The position numbers were made by a program, and so were the translations under genes. Shown in pieces: positions 10,726 through 19,420 of a stretch of 64,000 bases of DNA; within the stretch, counting starts at the first letter, position 1; the number at the start of each line of letters is the position of its first letter. The notes under the pieces were generated by a model, which saw nothing but the letters and a program-made list of their open reading frames with translations, was not told where the DNA came from and made no database searches. Source of the DNA: Methylobacterium frigidaeris (lineage in GTDB: Bacteria > Pseudomonadota > Alphaproteobacteria > Rhizobiales > Beijerinckiaceae); assembly GCF_022179185.1 (NCBI RefSeq), contig NZ_BPQJ01000007.1, forward strand, positions 1 to 64,000, given 5' to 3'.

Positions 10726-11175
10726 TCAGCGCGACTGCGGCGCCGCCGGGACCGCCGGAGCAGTCGGGGTGGCCGGCGCGGAGCCTTGGGTAGAGCCTTG
10801 GGTCGAGCCTTGTGTCGCGGAACCTTGGGTCGCGGGCGCGTCGCCCTGCTGCTGACGCAGCTGGTCGAGGACGTTGCCGGCCGGCGGCGCGCCGGTCTGG
10901 CCTGCGGGGGCCCTGGTGCCGGCACCGTCGAAGATCGAGCGCGGGCCGGCGCCCCGGTGCGACATGATCGCCAGGACCATGCTGGTGGCGAAGAACAGGG
11001 CGGCCAGGATCGCGGTGGCGCGGGTGAGCGCGTTGGCCTGGCCGCGGCCGGTCATGAACCCCTGCGTGCCGCCCCCGCCGCCGAGGCCGAGGCCGCCCTC
11101 GGAGCGCTGCAGCAGCACCACGCCGATCAGGGCGAGGACGATGATCAGGTGGACGACGATCAGAACGGTCTGCAT
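10726..11175 (-). CDS. secG: preprotein translocase subunit SecG
   Basis: 149 residues from MQTVLIVVHLII. Two membrane helices (about 2-22 and 52-72) flank the conserved LLQRSEGGLGLGGGGG segment and TRATAILAALFF, the signature of SecG in the SecYEG channel. The C-terminal 60 residues are a low-complexity tail with tandem TQGS units, longer than in E. coli SecG and typical of alphaproteobacteria. An upstream in-frame start would add 24 basic residues before the helix and was rejected. It precedes pyrG. Confidence 0.94.
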   Translation of the reverse strand: MQTVLIVVHLIIVLALIGVVLLQRSEGGLGLGGGGGTQGFMTGRGQANALTRATAILAALFFATSMVLAIMSHRGAGPRSIFDGAGTRAPAGQTGAPPAGNVLDQLRQQQGDAPATQGSATQGSTQGSTQGSAPATPTAPAVPAAPQSR

Positions 11176-11368
11176 CGGGCTTCCGGGCCGGCCGCACGGG
11201 CCGCCAACGTGGCAACGGCCGGCACGCGGACGCGTCCGGACCTCCAATTCCGGGCGCTCCTATACGAGAAGTGCGTCGGCGCCAAGGGTGGAAGATGGAT
11301 TGAGGCTCCGCGCGAGGCGCGGGATGAACCCTCCCCGCAGAGGGGGGGGGAGGGTTGGCCGTCTCGCC

Positions 11369-12709
11369 TCACCCCCGCGCCGGGAACCCCTCCTCGAACC
11401 GTACCGCCTCGCCCCGCGACGGCTCGGTCAGGCTGCCCTCCCACATCACCGCCTGACCCCGCACCACCGTCCCGACCGGCCAGCCGGTGACCTCGCGGCC
11501 GTCATGGGGCGTCCAACCGCACTTGGAGGCGATCCAGGCGTTGGTGATGGTCTCGCGGCGCTTCAGGTCGACCACCGTCACGTCGGCGTCGTAGCCCACC
11601 GCCAGCCGCCCTTTCCGGGCGATGCCGAAGATGCGCTTCGGTCCGGCGCTGGTGAGGTCGACGAAGCGCTGCAGCGACAGTCGCCCGGCAGCGACGTGGT
11701 CGAGCATCACCGGCACCAGGGTCTGCACCCCGGTCATGCCCGAGGGCGAGTCCGGATAGGCTTTGCGCTTCTCCTCCAGCGTGTGCGGCGCGTGGTCGGA
11801 GCCGAGCACGTCGGCCACGCCCTGCGACAGGCCCCACCACAGCCCGTCGCGGTGGCTCACGTCGCGCACCGGCGGGTTCATCTGGACGAGGGTGCCGAGG
11901 CGGGCATAGGCCTCATCGCCATCGAGCGTCAGGTGATGCGGCGTCAGCTCGCAGGTCGCGACATCCTTGTGCTCGGCGAGGTAGCGCATCTCCTCCTTGG
12001 TCGAGATGTGCAGGATGTGGATGCGCGCGCCGGTGTCGCGGGCGATGCGCACCAGGCGCTCGGTGGCCTTGAGCGCCGCTTCCGGGGAGCGCCAGACCGG
12101 GTGGGAGGACGGATCGCCCGGCACCCGCAGGCCCTTGCGCTCGCGCAGCATCGCCTCGTCCTCGGCGTGGAAGGCCGAGCGGCGGCGGGTGCGCTTCAGG
12201 ATCTCGGCGATGCCGGCATCGTCCTCGACGAGGAGCGAGCCGGTGGAGGAGCCGATGAACACCTTGATCCCGGCCGCTCCCGGCAGGCGCTCCAGCTCGG
12301 CCACGTCGCGGGCGTTCTCGTGCGTGCCGCCGACCCAGAACGCGAAGTCGCAATGCATCCGGTGGCGGGCGCGCTTCAGCTTGTCGTCGAGGGCCTCCGG
12401 GTTCGTGGTCTGCGGCACGGTGTTCGGCATCTCGAACACGGTCGTGACGCCCCCCATCACGGCGGCGCGCGACCCTGTCTCCAGGTCCTCCTTGTGGTCG
12501 AGGCCCGGCTCGCGGAAATGGACCTGGCTGTCGATCACCCCGGGCAGGAGGTGGAGGCCGCGGCAATCGAGGGTGCGGCCGGCATGGGCCTGCGACAGGT
12601 CGCCGATCGCGGCGACGCGCCCGGCCGTCACGCCGATATCGGCCAGCCCCTCGCCGTCGTGGTTGACCACAGTGCCGCCGCGCAGGAGGAGGTCGAAGCT
12701 CTGGCTCAT
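11369..12709 (-). CDS. pyrC: dihydroorotase (DSQVHFREPG subgroup)
   Basis: A 446-residue amidohydrolase that interconverts carbamoyl aspartate and dihydroorotate in pyrimidine synthesis. Visible motifs are DSQVHFREPG, GIKVFIGSSTG with the Lys expected to be carboxylated, ILHIST (His), and SDHAPHT (Asp). The first His of the usual D-x-H-x-H motif is Gln. From family knowledge this Q-type occurs in a recognised dihydroorotase subgroup, so it need not be inactive. Start at MSQSF; an upstream start only adds eight residues. Other cyclic amidohydrolases (allantoinase-like) are the alternative. Confidence 0.88.
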   Translation of the reverse strand: MSQSFDLLLRGGTVVNHDGEGLADIGVTAGRVAAIGDLSQAHAGRTLDCRGLHLLPGVIDSQVHFREPGLDHKEDLETGSRAAVMGGVTTVFEMPNTVPQTTNPEALDDKLKRARHRMHCDFAFWVGGTHENARDVAELERLPGAAGIKVFIGSSTGSLLVEDDAGIAEILKRTRRRSAFHAEDEAMLRERKGLRVPGDPSSHPVWRSPEAALKATERLVRIARDTGARIHILHISTKEEMRYLAEHKDVATCELTPHHLTLDGDEAYARLGTLVQMNPPVRDVSHRDGLWWGLSQGVADVLGSDHAPHTLEEKRKAYPDSPSGMTGVQTLVPVMLDHVAAGRLSLQRFVDLTSAGPKRIFGIARKGRLAVGYDADVTVVDLKRRETITNAWIASKCGWTPHDGREVTGWPVGTVVRGQAVMWEGSLTEPSRGEAVRFEEGFPARG

Positions 12710-12819
12710 CGTCGGGGTTCCCCTCGTCCGCAATCCGCGTTGACCCGTGCGCCGCGATTGAGGGCCGGGCGCAGGCGGCTTATGTCAGCCCTGCCCGCGG
12801 TTCAAGCAAAGGACCCCCG

Positions 12820-13647
12820 ATGCCCCTCGCCCTCCTGCCGGACCGCACCGTCGTGGCGGTCACCGGCGCCGACGCGTCGAGCTTCCTCCAGGGTCTCCTG
12901 ACCTGCAACGTCGAGACGCTGCCGGAGGGGGAAGCCCGGCTCGGCGCACTGCTCAGCCCGCAGGGCAAGATCCTGTTCGATTTCCTGGTGAGCCGGGCCC
13001 CGGACGGCTTCCGCCTCGACGTCGCCCGTGACCGGGTGACCGACCTCGTCAAGCGCCTGACGCTCTACCGGCTGCGCGCCCAGGTGACGATCGAGGTGCT
13101 GCCGCTCGCAGTGGTGGCGGGTTGGGGTGCAGAAGCCCCCTCCCCCGCCCTTCGTGACGGGCGCCTCGCCGATCTCGGCTGGCGCCTCTACCTCCCCGAG
13201 GACGAGGCTCCGGCGACGGATGCCGATGCGGCGGCTTACGCCGCCCACCGCATCGGCCTCGGCGTGCCGGAGGGCGGGACCGACTTCGCCCTCGGTGACG
13301 CCTTCCCGCACGAGGCGCTGATGGACCAACTCGGCGGCGTCGATTTCAAGAAGGGCTGCTATGTCGGCCAGGAGGTGGTGTCGCGGATGCAGCATCGCGG
13401 CACCGCGCGCACCCGGATCGTCCCACTCATCTACCGCGACGGCCCGGCGGTCCCGGTCGCCGAGCCGGTCACCGCCGGCGAGCGCAGCCTCGGCCAGACC
13501 GGCAGCGGAGCCGGGTCGCGCGGGCTGGCGATGCTGCGCATCGACCGGCTCGGCGAGGCGCTGGCAGCGGGGGAGACCGTGCTCGCCGGCGGGCGGGCGG
13601 TCGAGGTCGAGAAGCCGGGCTTCGCGACCTTCGCGTGGCCGGTGTGA
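12820..13647 (+). CDS. ygfZ: folate-binding YgfZ/IBA57-type protein
   Basis: A 275-residue aminomethyltransferase-fold (GcvT-like) protein. The family signature K-G-C-Y-x-G-Q-E is present as KKGCYVGQEVVSRMQHRG near residues 183-200. YgfZ proteins use folate and the conserved Cys to help assemble or repair certain Fe-S clusters. AAGGA lies upstream of the ATG. It is divergent from the dihydroorotase gene with 110 bp between, which must hold both promoters. Confidence 0.93.
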   Translation: MPLALLPDRTVVAVTGADASSFLQGLLTCNVETLPEGEARLGALLSPQGKILFDFLVSRAPDGFRLDVARDRVTDLVKRLTLYRLRAQVTIEVLPLAVVAGWGAEAPSPALRDGRLADLGWRLYLPEDEAPATDADAAAYAAHRIGLGVPEGGTDFALGDAFPHEALMDQLGGVDFKKGCYVGQEVVSRMQHRGTARTRIVPLIYRDGPAVPVAEPVTAGERSLGQTGSGAGSRGLAMLRIDRLGEALAAGETVLAGGRAVEVEKPGFATFAWPV

Positions 13648-13697
13648 TCGGCAGACGACCGGAGATCTCGCGGCAGCGCCCCTTACGCTCACCCGGT

Positions 13698-13830
13698 CAT
13701 CCCGGGACGGCGCAATGGAGCCCGGGATCAGTACCGCAGGTGAGGAAGAACGAATCGAAAGGCTCTCAGCTTGATACCGGACATCCAGTAATTCTGGATT
13801 CCGGGCTCCGCTGGGCGCCCCCGGAATGAC
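13698..13830. repeat. dispersed intergenic repeat, paired CATCCCGGG / CCGGAATGAC units (copy 1)
   Basis: Two imperfect palindromic units face each other: TCATCCCGGG..GAGCCCGGGATC (13698-13729) and GGATTCCGGGCTCCGC..CCCGGAATGAC (13797-13830), separated by a variable core. The same architecture recurs at 33992-34125 and 49189-49338. All three copies lie between genes, as expected of REP/BIME-like elements. Confidence 0.75.
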
Positions 13831-13859
13831 ACGGAATCTGTGGGAAGCGTCGCGCAAAG

Positions 13860-14111
13860 TCAGACTTCTGTCGGCTCGGCAGTCCCCTGTCCCGGCCACA
13901 CCGCCCGCAGAACGAACACCCGGATCGCCGACGACAGATTCTGCTCGCCCCGCTCGGCGTCGATCCGCCCGACCAGCGCCTGAACCGACAGGCCGCGCGC
14001 CGAGGCGAGCTGGCGCAACGCCTCCCAGAACGCTGCCTCGAGGGAGACGCTGGTGCGGTGGCCCGCGATGACCAGGGAGCGCTTGAGCAACCCGCCTTCC
14101 GGCAGGCTCAT
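13860..14111 (-). CDS. ribbon-helix-helix (RHH_4) domain protein
   Basis: An 83-residue protein. The core RTSVSLEAAFWEALRQLASARGLSVQALV is the RHH_4 pattern: a short DNA-contacting strand (TSVSLE) then two helices. Its start overlaps the stop of the DUF4169 gene by 4 bp (ATGA), so the two are translationally coupled. In many alphaproteobacteria this pair follows fumC. It is presumably a dimeric DNA-binding protein; its target is unknown. Confidence 0.88.
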   Translation of the reverse strand: MSLPEGGLLKRSLVIAGHRTSVSLEAAFWEALRQLASARGLSVQALVGRIDAERGEQNLSSAIRVFVLRAVWPGQGTAEPTEV

Positions 14112-14299
14112 GCGTCGGTGTCGGGGTTCTTCAGCCGGTGACCCTCGTGCCGGGCGGCCTCCAGGCTCTTGCGGGCCTCCTCCCGGGTCTTCGCGGCCTT
14201 CGGCCGGCCGAAGACGACGCGATTCTCCACCGCCTGGGCCTCCTTGGCGGCCCGCTCGCGGGCCTTGCGGACCTGCTTCAGGTTGATGATCTCGGCCAT
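14108..14299 (-). CDS. DUF4169 family small protein
   Basis: A 63-residue, highly charged protein beginning MAEIINLKQVRKARERAAKE, with RVVFGRPKAAK in the middle: the complete DUF4169 pattern. It has no membrane segment and is predicted to be almost all helix. It lies 81 bp after fumC and overlaps the RHH gene start by 4 bp. The function is unknown; the constant company of fumC and an RHH protein suggests one transcription unit. Confidence 0.9.
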   Translation of the reverse strand: MAEIINLKQVRKARERAAKEAQAVENRVVFGRPKAAKTREEARKSLEAARHEGHRLKNPDTDA

Positions 14300-14380
14300 G
14301 ACCCGATCCTCCGCGCCCCCGCCACGAGGGACAACGCCCCGCGCCGCCAGAAGCTGCGCGGGACGGATGTCAGCTTGCGG

Positions 14381-15790
14381 TTATTCGGCGCTCGGCGCCA
14401 GCATGTCCTCCGGGCGCACCACGGCGTCGAACTGCTCCTCGGTGACGTAGCCGAGGCGCAGGGCCTCCTGCTTCAGCGTCGTGCCGTTCTTGTGCGCGGT
14501 CTTGGCGATCTCGGCGGCCTTGTCGTAGCCGATCGTCGGGGCGAGCGCGGTGACGAGCATCAGCGAGCGGCTCATCAGGTCGGCGATGCGGTCGTGGTTG
14601 GGCTTGATGCCGACGACGCAATTGTCGGCGAAGCTCACCGCCGCGTCGGCGAGGAGCCGCACCGATTGCAGCACCGCGTTGGCGATCACCGGCTTGTAGA
14701 CGTTGAGCTCGAGGTGGCCCTGGCTGCCGGCCATGGACACCGTGGTGCCGTTGCCGACGACCTGGCAGCACACCATCGTCATCGCCTCGGCCTGGGTCGG
14801 GTTGACCTTGCCGGGCATGATCGACGAGCCGGGCTCGTTCTCGGGCAGCGAGATCTCGCCAAGGCCGGAACGCGGGCCAGAGCCCATCAGGCGGATGTCG
14901 TTGGCGATCTTGAACAGGCCGCTCGCCAGCGCGTTGAGCGCGCCTTGCGTGAACACCAGGGCGTCGTGGGTCGCCAGCGCCTCGAACTTGTTGTCGGCCG
15001 AGGTGAAGGGCAGCCCGGTCAGTTCCGCCACCTTGGCGGCGAATTTTTCCGCGAATTCGGGATGCGCGTTGAGGCCGGTGCCGACGGCCGTGCCGCCCTG
15101 CGCCAGCGCCAGCACGCCCGGCAGCGTCGCGCCAACGCGGGCGCCGCCGAGCGCGACCTGCGCGGCGTAGCCGGAGAATTCCTGGCCCAGCGTGACCGGG
15201 GTCGCATCCTGCAGGTGGGTGCGGCCGATCTTGACGATCTCGCCGAACTCCTTCGCCTTGGCGTCGAGGGCGGCGTGCAGGTGCTGGAGCGCCGGCATCA
15301 GACGGCCGTTGATCTCGCGCGCCACCGCGATGTGCATCGCGGTCGGGAAGACGTCGTTCGAGGACTGGCCGCGGTTGACGTGGTCGTTCGGGTGCACCGG
15401 CGACTTGCCGCCGCGCTTCCCGCCCAGGCGCTCGTTGGCGAGGCTGCCGATGACCTCGTTGGCGTTCATGTTCGACTGGGTGCCCGAGCCGGTCTGCCAG
15501 ACCACCAGCGGGAACTCGCCGTCGTGCTGGCCCTCGACCACCTCCGCGGCGGAGGCGGCGATCGCCTCGGCGACTTTCGGATCCAGCACGCCGAGATCGC
15601 GGTTCACGAGGGCCGCGGCCTGCTTGACGAGGCCCAGCGCGTGGACGAGGGGGGCCGGCATCCGCTCGGTGCCGATGCGGAAATTCTGGATCGAGCGCTG
15701 GGTCTGGGCACCCCAGTAGCGGTCCGCCGGGACTTCGATCGGCCCGAACGTGTCGGATTCCGTGCGGGTGGCTTTCTCGGTCGGCGACAT
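14381..15790 (-). CDS. fumC: class II fumarate hydratase
   Basis: A 469-residue iron-independent fumarase (fumarate + water to malate, TCA cycle). It carries the superfamily signature [11 protein letters not shown] near residue 320, the substrate-site motifs [12 protein letters not shown] and [14 protein letters not shown], and the catalytic-His region [17 protein letters not shown]. Its length is the family norm. It is the first gene of a fumC-DUF4169-RHH unit and divergent from the P450 gene, 103 bp apart. Confidence 0.98.
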   Translation of the reverse strand: MSPTEKATRTESDTFGPIEVPADRYWGAQTQRSIQNFRIGTERMPAPLVHALGLVKQAAALVNRDLGVLDPKVAEAIAASAAEVVEGQHDGEFPLVVWQTGSGTQSNMNANEVIGSLANERLGGKRGGKSPVHPNDHVNRGQSSNDVFPTAMHIAVAREINGRLMPALQHLHAALDAKAKEFGEIVKIGRTHLQDATPVTLGQEFSGYAAQVALGGARVGATLPGVLALAQGGTAVGTGLNAHPEFAEKFAAKVAELTGLPFTSADNKFEALATHDALVFTQGALNALASGLFKIANDIRLMGSGPRSGLGEISLPENEPGSSIMPGKVNPTQAEAMTMVCCQVVGNGTTVSMAGSQGHLELNVYKPVIANAVLQSVRLLADAAVSFADNCVVGIKPNHDRIADLMSRSLMLVTALAPTIGYDKAAEIAKTAHKNGTTLKQEALRLGYVTEEQFDAVVRPEDMLAPSAE

Positions 15791-15893
15791 CTTGGCCTCT
15801 TTGGCGGTGCGAAACGGCGCCTACTTAAGCCAAGAGTCGCGATTGCGCGATGCCCTGACACGCCTCGAATCGCGCCACCCTCAAGGAGTCCGG

Positions 15894-17285
15894 ATGCCCT
15901 CCCCTGCGGCGGCCGTGGCCGCCCCCTTCCGTCCCGTCGTGCCGCGCCCGCGCACCGAACCGATGGGGCTGTTCAGCTTCCTGCGCGCCGCCCGCGCCAA
16001 CCCGCTGACCACGTGGTACGAAGAGCATTTCGAGCGGCCGATCGTCACGGGTGAGGGCGCGCTGGGCCGCGTCACGGTGATCAGCGAGCCCACGGCGATC
16101 CGCCACGTGCTGGTCGACAATGCCGCCAATTACCGCAAGGACGACCTGCAGCGCCGGGTGCTGGCGCCGGGCCTCGGCAACGGCCTCCTCACCGCCGAGG
16201 GCGACGAGTGGCGGTTGCAGCGGCGCACCCTGGCGCCGATCTTCTCGCCCCGCCACGTCGCTCGCTTCGAGGCGCCGATGTCGGAGGCCGCCGCCCGTCT
16301 CGCCCGCCGCCTGAAACGCCGGGACGGCCAGAGCGTCGATGCGGCCCTGGAGATGACGCGCGTCACCCTCGACGTGCTGGAGCGCACCATCTTCACCCAC
16401 GGCCTGGCGCGGGAGCCCGACGCGCTCGGGCGCGCCATCACCCGCTACTTCGAGGCGCTGGGACCGATCGACCCCCTCGACGTGTTCGGCATGCCGAATT
16501 GGGTGCCGCGGATCGGCCGCCTCAAGGCGCGCCCCGCCCTGCGTTTCTTCGCCGAGGTGGTGGACGAGCTGATCGAGCGTCGCCGGGCGCTGGTCACTGC
16601 CGGCGGGGCAGCACCGCACGATCTCCTCACCCTGCTGCTCAAGGCACAGGACCCGGAGACCGGCCGCGGCCTCTCCGACATCGAGGTGCGGGCGAACCTC
16701 GTCACCTTCATCGGCGCCGGCCACGAGACCACCGCCAACGCGCTGACCTGGACGCTCTACTGCCTGTCGCAGGACGAGACGGCGCGCGAAGCCATGGAGG
16801 CCGAGGTCGATGCGGCCTTCGCGGAGAACCCTGCGCCGGGCATGGACGCCCTGCCCCGCACCAAGGCGGCCCTTGAGGAGGCGATGCGCCTGTTCCCGCC
16901 GGTGCCGTTCATGAGCCGGCAGGCCCTGGCCGAGGACCGGATCGGGCGGATCAAGATCCCGCGCGGCTCGCTGGTGACGGTCGCCCCTTACGTGCTGCAC
17001 CGCCATCGCCGGCTGTGGGACGAACCCGACGCCTTCCTGCCCGAGCGCTTCCTGCCGGAGAACCGCGCCCGCATCGACCGCTACGCCTACCTGCCGTTCG
17101 GGGCGGGTCCCCGGGTCTGCATCGGTGCGAGCTTTTCCGTGATGGAGGCGACGTTGGTGCTGGCCCACATCGTCCACGCCGTGCGCCTCGACCGGGCACC
17201 GGAGGCCGGGCCGGTAGTGCCGCTGCACCGGGTGACGCTCCGGCCGCAGGACGGCTTGCGGATGCGCGTGACGGCGCGGGGGTGA
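15894..17285 (+). CDS. cytochrome P450
   Basis: A 463-residue soluble P450 from ATG 15894, preceded by AAGGAG; upstream in-frame starts would overlap fumC. Visible are the I-helix GAGHETT (about 274-280, oxygen activation), the ExxR in ALEEAMRLFPP, and the heme loop FGAGPRVCIG with proximal Cys409. The substrate is not predictable; the PPVPFMSRQALAEDRIG segment resembles fatty-acid/terpenoid hydroxylase-like bacterial P450s. No ferredoxin gene is adjacent. It separates fumC from sspB, which are close neighbours in many relatives, so it may be an insertion. Confidence 0.95.
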   Translation: MPSPAAAVAAPFRPVVPRPRTEPMGLFSFLRAARANPLTTWYEEHFERPIVTGEGALGRVTVISEPTAIRHVLVDNAANYRKDDLQRRVLAPGLGNGLLTAEGDEWRLQRRTLAPIFSPRHVARFEAPMSEAAARLARRLKRRDGQSVDAALEMTRVTLDVLERTIFTHGLAREPDALGRAITRYFEALGPIDPLDVFGMPNWVPRIGRLKARPALRFFAEVVDELIERRRALVTAGGAAPHDLLTLLLKAQDPETGRGLSDIEVRANLVTFIGAGHETTANALTWTLYCLSQDETAREAMEAEVDAAFAENPAPGMDALPRTKAALEEAMRLFPPVPFMSRQALAEDRIGRIKIPRGSLVTVAPYVLHRHRRLWDEPDAFLPERFLPENRARIDRYAYLPFGAGPRVCIGASFSVMEATLVLAHIVHAVRLDRAPEAGPVVPLHRVTLRPQDGLRMRVTARG

Positions 17286-17318
17286 GGGGTTTCACCAGCG
17301 GATAGCGGACACAAAGAA

Positions 17319-17375
17319 CCCTCCCCATTCATCCCCGGGTTCGTCGCAGGCGAGCCCGGGGATGAATGGGGAGGG
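17319..17375. terminator. 21-bp perfect inverted repeat between convergent genes
   Basis: The arms at 17319-17339 and 17355-17375 are exact reverse complements, with a 15-nt loop. It lies between the convergent P450 and sspB 3' ends, so it probably folds in both transcripts and acts as a bidirectional terminator. No T-run follows, so it could equally be a dispersed palindrome. Confidence 0.6.
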
Positions 17376-17420
17376 TGGGAATACCTGCAGCGTCAGCCGG
17401 AGAGCCGTTCGACCGTGCGC

Positions 17421-18068
17421 TCAGCTCTTCTTGCGGAACGCGTCCAGGCTCACCACCGAGGCGCCCTCCTGTGAGGTGTCGGTGCGCTCGGCGGCCTCGT
17501 CGGGCTTCGCCTCCGCGTCGGAGTCGGTCTTGCCGGCCGCGTCCTTGCCCGCAGGCTTGGTCTCGGCCTTCGCAGCGGGGACGATCTTCGGCAGGTTGCT
17601 GCCGATCGCCGGGACCTTCGGCTGCGCCTCGCTCGGCTCCGAGCCGGCGCCGCGGATCGCCCGCAGGGAGGTCGTGCCGGCGGGAGCCGCATCCTCGCTG
17701 GTCGCCGTGCCGTCGTTGAGCTCGAACTTGAGACCGAACTGCACGGAGGGGTCGAAGAAGCCGGTCACCGCCTCGAACGGCACCAGCAGCCGCTCCGGCA
17801 CGCCGGAGAAGGACAGGCCGACCTCGAAGGTGTGCTCGGTGACGCCGAGGTCCCAGAACTGGTGCTGGAGGACGATCGTCATGTCCTGCGGATATTTCTC
17901 CCGCAGGCGCTGCGAGATCCGCACGCCGGGATAGTCGGTCCGGAACGAGACATAGAAGTGATGCTCGCCGGCCAGGCCGTCGCGTGCCGCATCACCCAGC
18001 ACCTTGCGCACGACATTGCGCAGGGCATCCTGCACCAGGAGATCGTAGCGAATCAGATCGTCTGCCAT
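17421..18068 (-). CDS. sspB: SspB, ClpXP adaptor protein (alpha type)
   Basis: A 215-residue protein. The N-terminal Sm-like tag-binding domain (about 1-120: IRYDLLVQDALRNVVRKVL, HHFYVSFRT, GVRISQRLREKYPQDMTIVL) is SspB-alpha. A long acidic/Ala-rich linker ends in a short conserved tail, VVSLDAFRKK, the likely ClpX-docking peptide. SspB binds the ssrA tag and hands tagged proteins to ClpXP. The tmRNA gene that encodes the tag lies immediately upstream on the same strand, a functional pairing. ATG at 18068 was chosen; a TTG precedes it. Confidence 0.95.
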   Translation of the reverse strand: MADDLIRYDLLVQDALRNVVRKVLGDAARDGLAGEHHFYVSFRTDYPGVRISQRLREKYPQDMTIVLQHQFWDLGVTEHTFEVGLSFSGVPERLLVPFEAVTGFFDPSVQFGLKFELNDGTATSEDAAPAGTTSLRAIRGAGSEPSEAQPKVPAIGSNLPKIVPAAKAETKPAGKDAAGKTDSDAEAKPDEAAERTDTSQEGASVVSLDAFRKKS

Positions 18069-18112
18069 CAACCGTTGCCTGGCGCCGCATCGCTCGCGGG
18101 AAGGGAATTCGA

Positions 18113-18440
18113 GTGGAGGCTTCTGTTGCCAGGTGCCTCCGAACCCCGCCTATGCGGTGCTACCCGCTAGGACTTCGTTTGGTCTTGGGGACCGCTTACG
18201 CGGCCACCGCCACCGGAGCAAAGTTGTCGTTGGCAACTATTGCATTGGCCCGATCACGGCGGAACCATGCCGAGCGAAAGCTCAACCTTTACGCCCTCGT
18301 CGATCCTATTTCGCCCCCGCCGAAGCCCGAACCGAACGGGCCGTTCCGGGCTTGGGTGGAGGCGCCGGGTACCGCCCCCGGGTCCGATAGGTTTATTCCG
18401 AAGAACGTTTATCGCCATAGCCGGCCTCGCGACCGGCAAG
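18113..18440 (-). ncRNA. ssrA: tmRNA (ssrA), circularly permuted two-piece form
   Basis: On the minus strand the tag frame reads GCC AAC GAC AAC TTT GCT and on, ending GCG TAA (18233-18195): ANDNFAPVAVAA, a typical alphaproteobacterial degradation tag, preceded by ATAGTT. Gene order is permuted. The acceptor piece comes first (about 18440-18355), with a GCCGGTC-GCGA-GGCCGGC hairpin, a T-stem CCGGG/CCCGG and the 3' strand CGCCTCC-ACC. After a removed spacer comes the coding piece, starting GGGGGCGAAATAGGATCGAC (18318). GGGGGCG pairs with CGCCTCC as the tRNA-like acceptor stem. The genome gives ACC-C, so the final A of CCA must be added. Outer ends are estimates. Confidence 0.92.
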
Positions 18441-18444
18441 GGGG

Positions 18445-18474
18445 AATATAGAGGGTCCCGTGCCGCTTTTGAAG
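18445..18474 (-). promoter_or_regulatory. predicted ssrA promoter
   Basis: On the minus strand, CTTCAA (18474-18469), an 18-bp spacer and TATATT (18450-18445) lie directly before the acceptor piece of the tmRNA. The hexamers resemble the alphaproteobacterial CTTGAC/TATAAT-type consensus. The site overlaps the first codons of the divergent CPBP gene. Confidence 0.55.
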
Positions 18475-19257
18475 CCCGCCGCGCGCCATTCTGCGCCCGT
18501 TTCGCGAAGTGGTGCGCCGGCGCACCCCGAGCCCCCCGGCTTCCCCCGACGCGAGCGCGGGCTCTGGCTCGGGGTGGCCGCCGCAATCCTGCGGGCTTTG
18601 CTGCTGCAACTGGCCGCATTCGGCCTCGTCCTCGGGGCGGTCGCAGGCCTCGGCCACCTGCCCGCCCTGCCGGCGGGCTTCCTGCCCTTCCCCGCCTTGA
18701 GCGGCGGCGAGCGGGCGGCGCTCGCTCTCACGGTGCTGCCGCACGCGGCCCTGGCGCTCCTTCTTCTCGCGGCGATCCGGCTTCGCCCGGGGAAAGCTTT
18801 GGGGTTCGCCCGGCCCGCCCTGCCCCGCCGCGCCGCCTGGCTCATCCTGCTTTGGCCACCGCTCCAGGTCGCCTGGACGGCGGGGCTGCTGCTGCTCGCC
18901 GGCCAGGCACCCGTCCGCGCCTGGCGTCTATCGCCGTTCCTCACCGGCGAGGTCTTCCTGGCCTGGACGCTCTGGCTGGTGGTGCTGGCGCCGCTCGCCG
19001 AGGAGATGCTGTTTCGCGGCGACCTGTTCGGGCGTCTGCGCCGGATCCTGCCCCCGGCCGCGACGGTCGCCGTCGCCACCGCGGTGTTCGTGCTCTGCCA
19101 TGCCGAGCGCGGCCTGCTGCAGCCGGTCTCCGTCCTGCCCCTCGGGATCGCTTTGGGCATGGTACGACTGTGGACCGGCAGCCTGTGGCCCTGCATCGCG
19201 CTCCACGCGGCGAGCAACGGCGCCGTGGTGCTGGCGCGGGTGTGGAGTACCGGCTGA
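18460..19257 (+). CDS. CPBP (CAAX/Abi) family intramembrane metalloprotease
   Basis: A 265-residue multi-pass membrane protein. The family motifs are complete: E181-E182-xxx-R186 in [12 protein letters not shown], His in FVLCHAERG, and H-xx-xN in [10 protein letters not shown]. Six or so hydrophobic helices span residues 35-260. Bacterial members process membrane peptides or act in immunity/bacteriocin settings; no such partner is visible here. The proposed start at 18460 overlaps the divergent ssrA promoter, so a start further in is possible. Confidence 0.88.
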   Translation: MPLLKPAARHSAPVSRSGAPAHPEPPGFPRRERGLWLGVAAAILRALLLQLAAFGLVLGAVAGLGHLPALPAGFLPFPALSGGERAALALTVLPHAALALLLLAAIRLRPGKALGFARPALPRRAAWLILLWPPLQVAWTAGLLLLAGQAPVRAWRLSPFLTGEVFLAWTLWLVVLAPLAEEMLFRGDLFGRLRRILPPAATVAVATAVFVLCHAERGLLQPVSVLPLGIALGMVRLWTGSLWPCIALHAASNGAVVLARVWSTG

Positions 19258-19420
19258 TTCCGGGCCCCGGGCGCTCCGATTCCGGCCGGGAACGCGTTAT
19301 CCTGCCGGGCTACGCGGCCGGGGCGGGGAACCGTTTCTCCCCCCGGGCATAGGCTACAGTTTGGAGCCCTCCGGGCGCCGCGCGGCGCTCCGGGCCGTTT
19401 TCACGCGGAGGATGTCCGCC

